Below the pieces are notes generated by a model that was given only the letters and a program-made list of their open reading frames with translations, did not search any database and was not told where the DNA came from. This document shows, in pieces, positions 1-5,479 of a DNA stretch of 7,371 nucleotides. The translations under genes were made by a program, and so were the position numbers. This stretch comes from Bacillota bacterium. Its GTDB lineage: Bacteria > Bacillota > Clostridia > Peptostreptococcales > Anaerovoracaceae. Location: contig JAFYIC010000116.1 in assembly GCA_017538845.1 (NCBI GenBank), positions 1 through 7,371 of the forward strand. Direction: 5' to 3'. Numbering within the stretch: the first letter of the stretch is position 1; every line of letters starts with the position of its first letter.

Positions 1-648
1 ATCTCCAAAGACGCCTATGTTCTTGATATGAGCGGTGCCCCCGGCAGCGCGGCCAACAAGGCGCCTTCCATAATCTCTTTCGAAGCCAAAGTACACGGCA
101 GATCCGCCCACGCGGGATTTGCTCCGGAAGAAGGAGTCAACGCCCTGAAGGCGGCGGCAAGGGCCATAACCCGCCAGAAGCAGGGGCACATATCCGAAGA
201 TACCACCTTCAATGTGGGCACCATCAAATCAGGAAAAGCCGATAATATAGTGGCGAACCTTTGCGTCTGCACCGGCGAAGCACGGGGCTCCGATCACGAT
301 GAAGCCATGGCTCAGATTGACAATGCGGAGAAGATCTTCCGCGAAGAAGCTGAAGCCATCGGAGCCACCCTTGAATTCAGTCATACGGTGCACATCCGGG
401 CTTATGAGACACCGGAAGACGCCCCGGTATGCCTGTGCTTCCGCAAGGCATGTGAAAGCATCGGCCTTGCCGGAGAGATAACGACGACTCTGGGCGGCAG
501 CGACAACAACGTTTTCGCAGAGCACGGGCTTTCCGGTATCGTACTGTCAAGCGGCATGTACAACACCCATACCGTTGATGAATATACCTATGTTAAAGAT
601 CTGACCGCGGGAGCAGAACTCGTGGCAGCTATCATAAAAAACAGATGA
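1..648 (+). CDS. M20-family metallopeptidase (PepT-like), C-terminal part
   Basis: The frame is open from base 1, so the gene begins outside the window; 215 C-terminal residues are visible, against roughly 370-400 for the family. M20 enzymes are cytosolic zinc-dependent peptidases or amidohydrolases, and the PepT-like branch releases N-terminal residues from short peptides. The visible part starts just before the dimerisation (lid) domain, with HGRSAHAGFAPEEGVNAL near residues 33-50 of the fragment. It then returns to the catalytic domain: GEAR near residue 90, GGSDNNVF near 165, and NTHTVDEY near 183, whose His is the expected last metal ligand. The N-terminal metal-binding motifs are missing only because of the window edge. 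The stop overlaps the start of the MFS gene (ATGA), so the two are probably co-translated. Family is sure; substrate is not, as M20 members include dipeptidases, tripeptidases and aminoacylases. Confidence 0.88.
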   Translation: MSKDAYVLDMSGAPGSAANKAPSIISFEAKVHGRSAHAGFAPEEGVNALKAAARAITRQKQGHISEDTTFNVGTIKSGKADNIVANLCVCTGEARGSDHDEAMAQIDNAEKIFREEAEAIGATLEFSHTVHIRAYETPEDAPVCLCFRKACESIGLAGEITTTLGGSDNNVFAEHGLSGIVLSSGMYNTHTVDEYTYVKDLTAGAELVAAIIKNR

Positions 649-2039
649 TGAACGAACCGAAAAAAGGACTGAAAACCACAGTTATCGTGGTCATACTCAC
701 TGCTTTTGCTACCGCATTCACCGGCAGTTCTCTTAACCTGTCCATTCCCTCAATCGCGGCGGACTTCAACGTCAGCGCATCTCAGCTGGGATGGATGGTG
801 ACCGCGTATGCCCTTGCGGTGGCAGCTTTTTCCGTGCCCTTCGGCAGGCTGGCGGATATAACCAGCCACAGGACCATACTTCTGATCGGGACCGCTATAT
901 TCGCGGCATGCTGCGGTATCAGTGCCGCCGCGGGATCTTTTGCCCTGCTCCTGATCATACGTTTCATTCAGGGCGTAGGCGCAGCTATGGTCTTCAGCAC
1001 CAATACGGCGATAATCATCTCCGCTTTTCCGCCGGAAAAACGCGGTAAAGCCATCGGATACAGCATAGGCGGCACATATGTGGTCCTTGCGTCCGGACCT
1101 GTGGTCGGCGGCATAATCAACCAGCAGCTGGGCTGGAGATTCATCTTCATATTTACCGGCATCCTGGTGTTGTTGGCAGTGATACTGGCCGCGGCAGGAC
1201 TTTCCAAAGGTAAAATCTCCGATAAGAAACGGCCTTTCGATCTTGTCGGAAATATCCTTTTCGTAATATTCATACCCCTGCTCATGTTCGGGCTGTCCAA
1301 ACTCATGGACTACGGCATATGGGCCGTACTGATGGTCGCAGCCGGGATCGCAGTGGGCGTGATCTTCGTGATACACGAAAGCAAAGAACCGGATCCGGCC
1401 GTGAACGTGCGGCTTTTCAAAAGCAACCTGGGCTTCGGGCTTTCCAACCTGAGCGCCCTTTTGAATTACGCGGTGACGATCGCGCTCAGCTACCTGCTTT
1501 CCATATATCTGCAGGTTGTTCAGGGATACTCTTCCCAGACCGCGGGCCTGATAATGGTCTGCCAGCCTCTGGTAATGGCGCTGCTGGCGCCCCAGTTCGG
1601 AAAGCTTTCTGACAGGATATCCCCCTTCAAGCTTTCTTCGGCAGGAATGGGTCTCTCCGGTATCGGCATAATCGCGTACATCTTCGTGGATGAGAACACC
1701 AGCGTAGCGGTCATAATAATAGCACTGATCTTCGTCGGCGCCGGGTTCGCCATGTTCTCATCGCCCAATACCAACGCCATCATGTCATGCGTTGACAGGA
1801 AGGACTACGGAGTCGCCTCTTCACTGGTTTCCACCATGCGCACCATCGGTCAGACCGTAGGCATGGTCATCGTCACTCTGGTGGTCACTTTCCACCTGGG
1901 CAGCACGCCGCTGGCATCATCCGATCCGCAGACAGTGATCAAAGTAATACATATTTCATTTATAATATTCGTTATCATCTGCGCCATAGGCGTGGTTATC
2001 TCCCTGCAGCGGGGAAAGGAGCCGTCACATGAAAGATAA
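645..2039 (+). CDS. MFS transporter, DHA2 (14-helix drug:H+ antiporter) type
   Basis: This is a 464-residue polytopic membrane protein, probably a proton-driven exporter. Hydrophobic stretches fit about 14 transmembrane helices, which with the motifs points to the DHA2 (EmrB/QacA) branch. Visible motifs are LNLSIPSIAADF (30-41, motif D1), GRLADITSHR (67-76, motif A between helices 2 and 3), RFIQGVGAA (106-114, motif B with the helix-4 Arg), and the antiporter motif C region ending SGPVVGG (150-156). A second GKLSDR loop occurs in the C-terminal half. The start at 645 overlaps the peptidase stop; an ATG at 648 is an equally possible start. No Shine-Dalgarno lies at normal distance, so translation is probably coupled to the upstream gene. 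Its end overlaps the following gene by 11 nt. The substrate cannot be read from sequence; peptides, drugs or metabolites linked to the neighbouring genes are possible. Confidence 0.9.
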   Translation: MMNEPKKGLKTTVIVVILTAFATAFTGSSLNLSIPSIAADFNVSASQLGWMVTAYALAVAAFSVPFGRLADITSHRTILLIGTAIFAACCGISAAAGSFALLLIIRFIQGVGAAMVFSTNTAIIISAFPPEKRGKAIGYSIGGTYVVLASGPVVGGIINQQLGWRFIFIFTGILVLLAVILAAAGLSKGKISDKKRPFDLVGNILFVIFIPLLMFGLSKLMDYGIWAVLMVAAGIAVGVIFVIHESKEPDPAVNVRLFKSNLGFGLSNLSALLNYAVTIALSYLLSIYLQVVQGYSSQTAGLIMVCQPLVMALLAPQFGKLSDRISPFKLSSAGMGLSGIGIIAYIFVDENTSVAVIIIALIFVGAGFAMFSSPNTNAIMSCVDRKDYGVASSLVSTMRTIGQTVGMVIVTLVVTFHLGSTPLASSDPQTVIKVIHISFIIFVIICAIGVVISLQRGKEPSHER

Positions 2040-2553
2040 TGAGATACCAAGATACCACTCAAGGAAAGGCGCCGACCGCGCCATAGACGACGCGGACACC
2101 ATATGGGAAATCATAGGCAAGGCAAAATATGTGACCCTTTCTATGGTCATGGAAGAAGGCGAGCCATACTGCATCGCAATTTCCCACGGGTACGATAAAG
2201 AAAAAAACTGCCTGTATTTCCACACAGGCTTTAGAGGAAAGAAGATAGACGCCCTGAAATCGAATCCAAGAGTATGCGCTTTTATCCTGGATGACGAGGG
2301 CTACGTGCCCGGCAGATGCCATCACGAATACAGGAGCGTCATCTGCTACGGGACCGTTCATGAGATCGAAGGACGGGAGGAAAAGCTGGCCGCCCTGAAG
2401 ACCATGTACTACTGTCTTGAGGACACGACTTCAGATGCGGAAGCTGCAATGAAGCTCCGGAAACTGGACGATATGCCTCTGACCAACGTAAACATGCTAA
2501 GGATGGATATAGACGGGTTTTCCGGAAAGATATCTTCACACAGAAAGTACTGA
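2029..2553 (+). CDS. Pyridoxamine 5'-phosphate oxidase-family, NimA-like FMN-binding split-barrel protein
   Basis: A 174-residue soluble protein of the flavin-binding split-barrel fold. Characteristic segments are KYVTLSMVMEEGEPYCIAIS (33-52), LYFHTGFRGKKIDALKSNP (62-80, the nitroimidazole-resistance-type flavin phosphate-binding stretch), RVCAFI (81-86) and YRSVICYGTV (101-110). Relatives bind FMN or related cofactors and act as reductases or oxidases; NimA members are linked to nitroimidazole reduction. True PdxH activity is unlikely for this branch. The start at 2029 has an excellent AAAGGAG at 2015-2021, inside the end of the MFS gene, so the two genes overlap by 11 nt. Position after an exporter would suit a detoxification role, but that is inference from context. 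Family membership is confident, substrate unknown. Confidence 0.86.
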   Translation: MKDNEIPRYHSRKGADRAIDDADTIWEIIGKAKYVTLSMVMEEGEPYCIAISHGYDKEKNCLYFHTGFRGKKIDALKSNPRVCAFILDDEGYVPGRCHHEYRSVICYGTVHEIEGREEKLAALKTMYYCLEDTTSDAEAAMKLRKLDDMPLTNVNMLRMDIDGFSGKISSHRKY

Positions 2554-2562
2554 GGGACAAAT

Positions 2563-3045
2563 ATGAATATCATCAAACTGAAAGTGGAAAATGAATCCGA
2601 TCTTTATAACCCTTTCGATATGGAGGGAAAGACGCTCAGCGATGACGTGAAAAACTATATCATGGAAAAACTGCAGCTCGACAAATCCGACAAAGGCGTT
2701 GAGATCCGGGTTTTCGCCAACGAAGAGATCGACCGGGGGAAACTGGAAGATGCTTTGAACGAATGGGTAGACCAGGAGGAAGGCATGGCTCAGAAGTCTT
2801 ATCGCAGGAACCTGATACAGCAGCTTTTCATGTTCATATTCGGGTTGGTCTTTATAGTGCTCAGCATTCTGCTCGAATCAAAGATCAACGTTATCTGGTC
2901 CACTATACTGTCCACTATCGGCGCATTCTCCATATGGGAATCCTGCAGTATCTGGATCGTCCGCAACCCGAAACTGAAAATACGGAGAAGGATAATCAAA
3001 AAGCTGCGCACGAATCACACCGTAAAGATAATGCCGGAAGAATAG
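2563..3045 (+). CDS. Unrecognised membrane protein with soluble N-terminal half and two transmembrane helices
   Basis: I do not recognise the family. The 160-residue product has an acidic soluble N-terminal half (1-78). This is followed by a basic stretch SYRRN and two hydrophobic helices at about 86-104 and 107-133. The tail is strongly basic, with KLKIRRRIIKKLR at 137-149. The charge pattern suggests both ends face the cytoplasm, with the helices as a hairpin. The segment NYIMEKLQLDKSDKGVEIRV (31-50) reads like an alpha/beta domain. A GAGGG lies 6 nt upstream of the ATG, and the gap from the preceding stop is only 9 nt, so it is the last gene of the operon and is followed by a terminator. 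Coding is well supported by spacing and ribosome binding site; function is unknown. Confidence 0.8.
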   Translation: MNIIKLKVENESDLYNPFDMEGKTLSDDVKNYIMEKLQLDKSDKGVEIRVFANEEIDRGKLEDALNEWVDQEEGMAQKSYRRNLIQQLFMFIFGLVFIVLSILLESKINVIWSTILSTIGAFSIWESCSIWIVRNPKLKIRRRIIKKLRTNHTVKIMPEE

Positions 3046-3081
3046 CCGGAGCGAATGGACAAAAGAATATGATCCGACACA

Positions 3082-3105
3082 AAAAGCGGTCCGAAGACCG
3101 CTTTT
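3082..3105. terminator. Bidirectional intrinsic terminator between convergent operons
   Basis: A perfect 10-bp stem pairs 3082-3091 with 3096-3105 around a 4-nt loop. On + the transcript ends in TTTT followed by an AT run. On - the loop reads UUCG closed by C-G, a very stable tetraloop, and is followed by TTTTT. It lies 37 nt after the stop of the membrane protein gene on + and 44 nt after the XRE gene stop on -, so it can serve both operons. Confidence 0.88.
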
Positions 3106-3148
3106 ATATATATTATCCTTCCCCCTCCGAATCGTCCGTATGATTTGC

Positions 3149-3364
3149 TTATTGATCCTCCGGATCGTATTTCAGTATATCCCCCGGCTCGCATTCCAGA
3201 GCCTGACATATCCCAGACAGGGTCGAAAATCTTATAGCATTAACTTTGTTATTCTTTATCTTTGACAGATTGACGTTGGTGATCCCGACCGTCTCAGCCA
3301 GTTCGTTGAGTGACATGTGCTTTTTCGCCATCATAACATCAAGTTCAAGTAATATCTTTCCCAT
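3149..3364 (-). CDS. XRE-family (Cro/CI-type) HTH regulator, YozG-like
   Basis: A 71-residue protein that is almost only a helix-turn-helix DNA-binding domain. The HTH spans roughly residues 18-40: SLNELAET (helix 2), VGI (turn), then TNVNLSKIKNN (recognition helix). The later LSGICQALECEPGDIL (49-64) is the usual helix 4/5 of the Cro/CI fold, with the motif typical of small YozG-type regulators. There is no sensor or dimerisation extension. The start at 3364 has GGGGGAG about 6 nt upstream, and the gene begins 15 nt after the stop of the DUF2975-like gene on the same strand. This order, DUF2975 membrane protein then a mini-XRE, is a known pairing in Bacillota. It probably autoregulates the pair through the palindromes around the promoter upstream; that binding is inferred. 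Confidence 0.92.
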   Translation of the reverse strand: MGKILLELDVMMAKKHMSLNELAETVGITNVNLSKIKNNKVNAIRFSTLSGICQALECEPGDILKYDPEDQ

Positions 3365-3379
3365 TTCTGCTCCCCCTTT

Positions 3380-3949
3380 CTATACCAGTCCGTCGTTATC
3401 TTCCTGCAGCTGTGTGCCGTAAGCGAAGAACTGCGACAGGCACAGAACTACGATACCTATGAGGATACCGTTCATGTTCAGGCTGCTTTCGATACCTGCA
3501 TCGCCCAGCACGATCCTTGCAATGATGGTCATGATGATCTCAACTACCGGTATCGCGATGCTGAGTATACCTATCTTGCGTATCATGCTTACGATAGACG
3601 GCTGGAACGGTGTCTTGCCGCTGGCGAACTTCGTCTTTCCTTCTGCTGTCTTAAATGACAGGTAAACATTTCTGAAGATCAATGCCATCAGGGCGCTGGT
3701 GATAAGCACCGTGATGAAGAAAAGTATGTAGGCGCTGCCTGTCTGTCCCGGCGCCATGTCTCCAAGCACCAGTTCGAAGCCGCCGTTGGAGAGTACTGAA
3801 CTGTCTCTTACGTCGCTGAGATAGTCCAGAAGATTCGGACGGCCTGCCGCGGTCACTGCGATCATGGCGATCATGAACGCGCATGCAATCCAGCAGAATA
3901 CCTCTGCTATCTTTGATACGATTATTACTACTTTGTTTAACTTGCTCAT
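3380..3949 (-). CDS. DUF2975-type four-helix membrane protein paired with XRE regulator
   Basis: A 189-residue integral membrane protein with four predicted helices at about 10-34, 74-94, 124-148 and 158-178. An extracytoplasmic loop lies between helices 1 and 2 (36-72). The cytoplasmic loop between helices 2 and 3 carries KFASGKTPFQPSIVSMIRKI (107-126), which matches the 'PF....v..lr.IG' signature of DUF2975. The start at 3949 has a perfect AGGAGG (complement of 3956-3961) 6 nt upstream. It is the first gene of an operon with the XRE regulator 15 nt downstream. The function of the family is not established; the genetic link suggests it senses a membrane or envelope signal and controls the regulator, but that is inference. 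Family assignment rests on the helix layout, the signature loop and the neighbour. Confidence 0.8.
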   Translation of the reverse strand: MSKLNKVVIIVSKIAEVFCWIACAFMIAMIAVTAAGRPNLLDYLSDVRDSSVLSNGGFELVLGDMAPGQTGSAYILFFITVLITSALMALIFRNVYLSFKTAEGKTKFASGKTPFQPSIVSMIRKIGILSIAIPVVEIIMTIIARIVLGDAGIESSLNMNGILIGIVVLCLSQFFAYGTQLQEDNDGLV

Positions 3950-3982
3950 TTTTTGCCTCCTGTAAAAACTTTTGATTGTTTA

Positions 3983-4004
3983 TTTTTAAAAGTCCTTTTA
4001 AAAA
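3983..4004 (-). other. A/T-only hairpin in the 5' leader of the DUF2975/XRE operon
   Basis: Positions 3983-3991 (TTTTTAAAA) are the inverse of 3996-4004 (TTTTAAAAA), giving a 9-bp A-T stem around GTCC. It lies in the roughly 78-nt untranslated leader between the predicted transcription start and the gene start. The stem is weak thermodynamically and not followed by a typical terminator run, so a role in attenuation or leader stability is only possible. Confidence 0.3.
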
Positions 4005-4009
4005 AATAT

Positions 4010-4032
4010 GGTTTATCGTTTATCGATAAACC
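4010..4032. promoter_or_regulatory. Operator-like palindrome O1 overlapping the predicted transcription start
   Basis: GGTTTATCG at 4010-4018 and CGATAAACC at 4024-4032 are perfect 9-bp inverted arms around TTTAT. It begins 2 bp downstream of the predicted -10 box on the - strand and covers the predicted start (about 4027). A protein bound here would block transcription of the DUF2975/XRE operon. It shares the TTATCG-N5-CGATAA core with the second palindrome at 4067-4089. Assignment to the XRE protein is inferred from adjacency. Confidence 0.75.
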
Positions 4033-4033
4033 A

Positions 4034-4062
4034 AGTATATAGGAGTGTTTTTCGTTTGTCAA
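4034..4062 (-). promoter_or_regulatory. Sigma-A type promoter of the DUF2975/XRE operon
   Basis: Read on the - strand, -35 is TTGACA (4062-4057, perfect consensus), the spacer is 17 nt (4056-4040) and -10 is TATACT (4039-4034, one mismatch). The predicted start is near 4027, leaving a leader of about 78 nt. Such a strong promoter, with palindromes on both sides, suggests it is held down by a repressor. Confidence 0.82.
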
Positions 4063-4066
4063 TAGT

Positions 4067-4089
4067 TTTTTATCGTTTTTCGATAAAAA
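4067..4089. promoter_or_regulatory. Operator-like palindrome O2 upstream of the -35 box
   Basis: TTTTTATCG at 4067-4075 and CGATAAAAA at 4081-4089 are perfect 9-bp inverted arms around a 5-nt TTTTT spacer. Arm length, spacer length and the TTATCG/CGATAA core match O1. The centres (4021 and 4078) are 57 bp apart, a little under five and a half helical turns. It ends 4 bp from the -35 box, so it could take part in looping or cooperative repression, or in activation. Confidence 0.72.
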
Positions 4090-4118
4090 TTTTTCGAAAT
4101 TCGTTTTGCCCACTGTAT

Positions 4119-4168
4119 CTTTCCGGCACCGGGAACCGCCAAACCGTTGAAACGGCCGCTTTCCGGCA
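4119..4168. repeat. Short direct repeat downstream of the cupin gene
   Basis: CTTTCCGGCA occurs at 4119-4128 and again at 4159-4168, exactly 40 bp apart, in the gap between the cupin stop and the DUF2975 promoter region. The intervening GC-rich stretch is otherwise unremarkable and I find no clear intrinsic terminator for the cupin operon in it. Purpose unknown; chance is possible at this length. Confidence 0.35.
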
Positions 4169-4170
4169 GC

Positions 4171-4536
4171 CTATTTGTCCAGCGGATCTATCCAGTCTTC
4201 TCTTACGGGTGAAAAGAAATCTATGGCGACTACTTCACTTTCATCCCACATCCACAGCTCATGAGTCACGTTAGATGGGGCATAACATACGCCGCCCGGC
4301 GTCAGATGGAACTCCTCATCGCCGCACTTCACGTCACACTCGCCCGAGATGACCAGGGTATACTGCTCCTCCGGATGCGAATGAGCCGGCACATGTTCCC
4401 CTGCCGGCAGCACGTTCCTGCCCATCAGGATATTCTCGCCCCAGAATACCGTGCGTTCCATCCTGGCAGGCTTTTCCACGTGATAGAAAATGTCTTTGTC
4501 TTCTATGAGATTTACGTGTGATCTTCTTTCTTTCAT
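4171..4536 (-). CDS. Small single-domain cupin protein
   Basis: The 121-residue protein has the two cupin motifs of a metal-binding double-stranded beta-barrel. Motif 1 is HVPAHSHPEEQYTLVISGE (48-66), with likely metal ligands H52, H54 and Q58 or a nearby Glu. Motif 2 is APSNVTHELW (86-95), with H92. Small proteins of this kind are varied: sugar-related epimerases or isomerases, dioxygenases, or ligand-sensing proteins. I chose the start at 4536 rather than the in-frame ATG at 4566 for two reasons. A GGAGG (complement of 4544-4548) lies 7 nt upstream, and this ATG overlaps the stop of the upstream gene as ATGA. The longer version would begin inside that gene with no comparable signal. It is the last gene of a three-gene operon with the flavodoxin remnant and the YbaK-like gene. 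Substrate unknown. Confidence 0.86.
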   Translation of the reverse strand: MKERRSHVNLIEDKDIFYHVEKPARMERTVFWGENILMGRNVLPAGEHVPAHSHPEEQYTLVISGECDVKCGDEEFHLTPGGVCYAPSNVTHELWMWDESEVVAIDFFSPVREDWIDPLDK

Positions 4537-4757
4537 CTGTTTTCCTCCGCGTCTTTCCCGCTGCATGCGGCCAGTTTCTCCGCAAACTCCTTCGCCCGCC
4601 TTGTCTTTTCTTCATCCATGAACGCTACCTGATATCCCATGTTCCGTTCGCAGATCATGCCTGCGCTTTTCAGTTCAGAGACGACCGCGTCTGTCAGGGA
4701 ATTTGTATTGCCATTTGCCCGGGGGCTGCTTCTGAATACAACGATTGATTTTGCCAT
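4533..4757 (-). CDS. Flavodoxin-fold (NADPH-dependent FMN reductase-like) remnant, apparently internally deleted
   Basis: The 74-residue product opens like a flavodoxin-fold FMN reductase: strand KSIVVFRSSP, then the FMN phosphate-binding SPRANGNTNSL (11-21) and helix LTDAVVSELKSAG. It then jumps at about residues 33-36 to RNMGYQVAFMDEEKTRRAKEFAEKLA, which resembles the C-terminal end of the same family. Full-length relatives are near 180 residues, so roughly 100 central residues, including the flavin isoalloxazine-binding and dimer parts, appear to be missing without a frameshift. The translation signals are intact: AGGAGG (complement of 4764-4769) 6 nt upstream, start 1 nt after the YbaK-like stop, and an ATGA overlap with the cupin start. 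It may be a decayed gene kept for translational coupling, or a small protein of altered function. Redox activity is unlikely. Confidence 0.7.
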   Translation of the reverse strand: MAKSIVVFRSSPRANGNTNSLTDAVVSELKSAGMICERNMGYQVAFMDEEKTRRAKEFAEKLAACSGKDAEENR

Positions 4758-4758
4758 T

Positions 4759-5247
4759 CTATGCCTCCTCTTCAGGCAGTTTGCATATGTCCACCCACCC
4801 GATGGAATTGGAATACTTATATATCTCGTCGCAGGTCAGTTCGATTGCGCTGTTGTCGGACCCGCAAGCCGGAAATACCGTCTCAAACCTCTTCAGTGTC
4901 TCGTCGCAGTATACGTCCACGTCATCCCGCTCTATGGCAAAAGCGCAGACGCCGCCTATGGCGTGCCCCGTGTATTCCAGCACTTCGTCGGGTTTGAGCA
5001 TCTTTGCCTTGAATCCGAACTGGTCCTTGAATTTCCTGTTGTTTATCCTTCCGTCGCCTGCCATCTGCACCAGTATCGCCCCTTCGCCATTCGGTTTCAG
5101 GAAGGACATGGTCTTGCAGATGCGCGCTCCTTCAACTCCCACAGCTGCGGCGGCAAGATCCACCGTGGCGCTGGAAACGTCGAATTCCATTACCCTGTCT
5201 TCTATTCCGAACTGACGGAAATATTCCTTTACTTTCTCTATTGCCAT
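4759..5247 (-). CDS. YbaK/EbsC-family aminoacyl-tRNA deacylase
   Basis: A 162-residue single-domain protein at the family's usual length. Family members hydrolyse mischarged aminoacyl-tRNA (for example Cys-tRNA-Pro or Ala-tRNA-Pro) in trans, in the cytosol. Visible features are EFDVSSATVDLAAAAVGVEG (21-40), the conserved lysine K45 in ARICKTM, and the glycine loop GHAIGGVCAF near 93-102. The last fits the family GGV motif, with Ala where Pro is common. YCDETLKRFETVFPACGSDN and SAIELTCDEIYKYS follow near the end, as in clostridial members. The start at 5247 has GGAGGTG (complement of 5253-5259) 5 nt upstream. It is the first gene of a - strand operon and is divergent from the tRNA-Val gene; an editing factor next to tRNA genes may be coincidence. 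Which misacylated tRNA it clears cannot be read from sequence. Confidence 0.9.
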   Translation of the reverse strand: MAIEKVKEYFRQFGIEDRVMEFDVSSATVDLAAAAVGVEGARICKTMSFLKPNGEGAILVQMAGDGRINNRKFKDQFGFKAKMLKPDEVLEYTGHAIGGVCAFAIERDDVDVYCDETLKRFETVFPACGSDNSAIELTCDEIYKYSNSIGWVDICKLPEEEA

Positions 5248-5286
5248 TTCAACACCTCCGTCGCATTTAACTTTTCCTGTATACTG

Positions 5287-5315
5287 ATTTTAACATATTT
5301 CCCGGAGCCTGACAG
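5287..5315 (-). promoter_or_regulatory. Candidate promoter of the YbaK-like/flavodoxin remnant/cupin operon
   Basis: On the - strand, CTGTCA (5315-5310, four of six consensus positions) is followed after 17 nt by TAAAAT (5292-5287, five of six). The leader to the ATG at 5247 would be about 33 nt and contains the strong Shine-Dalgarno. No better pair was seen in the 116-nt gap to the tRNA-Val gene. Confidence 0.5.
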
Positions 5316-5344
5316 TTTTCTGCGTCGTATCCGGGCTGACTTCG

Positions 5345-5353
5345 TGATATAAT
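5345..5353 (+). promoter_or_regulatory. Extended -10 promoter of the tRNA-Val gene
   Basis: TGATATAAT at 5345-5353 is an extended -10 element (TG-n-TATAAT) with a perfect hexamer, ending 10 nt before the mature tRNA 5' end. I see no good -35 at the usual 16-18 nt spacing; the extended TG may compensate. Confidence 0.7.
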
Positions 5354-5363
5354 ATATTTGCAT

Positions 5364-5439
5364 GAGCCGTTAGCTCAGTTGGGAGAGTGTCTGGGTGACA
5401 ACCAGAAGGTCGATGGTTCAAGTCCATTACGGCTCACCA
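5364..5439 (+). tRNA. tRNA-Val (anticodon GAC)
   Basis: A full 76-nt cloverleaf with encoded CCA. The acceptor stem GAGCCGT (5364-5370) pairs perfectly with ACGGCTC (5429-5435), followed by discriminator A and CCA. The D arm is GCTCAGTTGGGAGAGT. The anticodon arm TCTGG/CCAGA (5390-5394, 5402-5406) encloses GTGACAA, giving anticodon GAC at 5397-5399, which reads GUC/GUU valine codons. The T arm contains GGTTCAAGTCC. Encoded CCA and A73 are as expected for bacterial tRNA-Val. Confidence 0.96.
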
Positions 5440-5448
5440 TTTTACAAC

Positions 5449-5479
5449 AAAGAGGGTCCGTCGGACCCTCTTTTCTTTT
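5449..5479 (+). terminator. Intrinsic terminator shared by the convergent tRNA genes
   Basis: An 11-bp stem (5449-5459 with 5463-5473) around GTC is followed on + by TTTTCTTTT up to 5479, an efficient stop for tRNA-Val 10 nt after its CCA. On - the hairpin lies just beyond the 3' end of tRNA-Ala, and the downstream - sequence (TTGTTGTAAAA) is only moderately T-rich, so it may also end that transcript. Its last + T is the first base of the tRNA-Ala CCA complement. Confidence 0.9.

Noticed and set aside
750..1376. 208-codon open frame on the - strand inside the MFS gene
   Set aside because: It lies wholly antisense to a well-conserved transporter; its translation is Tyr/His/Asp/Gly-rich without any fold pattern, and it has no supporting context.
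4048..4064. Third operator-like site between the two palindromes (TTTTTCG-N5-CAATA)
   Set aside because: The right arm does not match CGATAA and the site overlaps the -35 box; the resemblance is weak.
4141..4156. CCGTT/AACGG hairpin as terminator of the cupin operon
   Set aside because: The stem is only 4-5 bp with a tiny loop, and no T run follows on the - strand.
4537..4566. Longer start for the cupin (ATG at 4566)
   Set aside because: It would lie inside the upstream gene with no good ribosome site; the ATG at 4536 has GGAGG at the right distance and the ATGA overlap.
4639..5352. 237-codon open frame on the + strand opposite the YbaK-like gene
   Set aside because: It is the antisense shadow of a recognisable YbaK-family gene with a strong ribosome binding site, and it runs through the intergenic promoter region.
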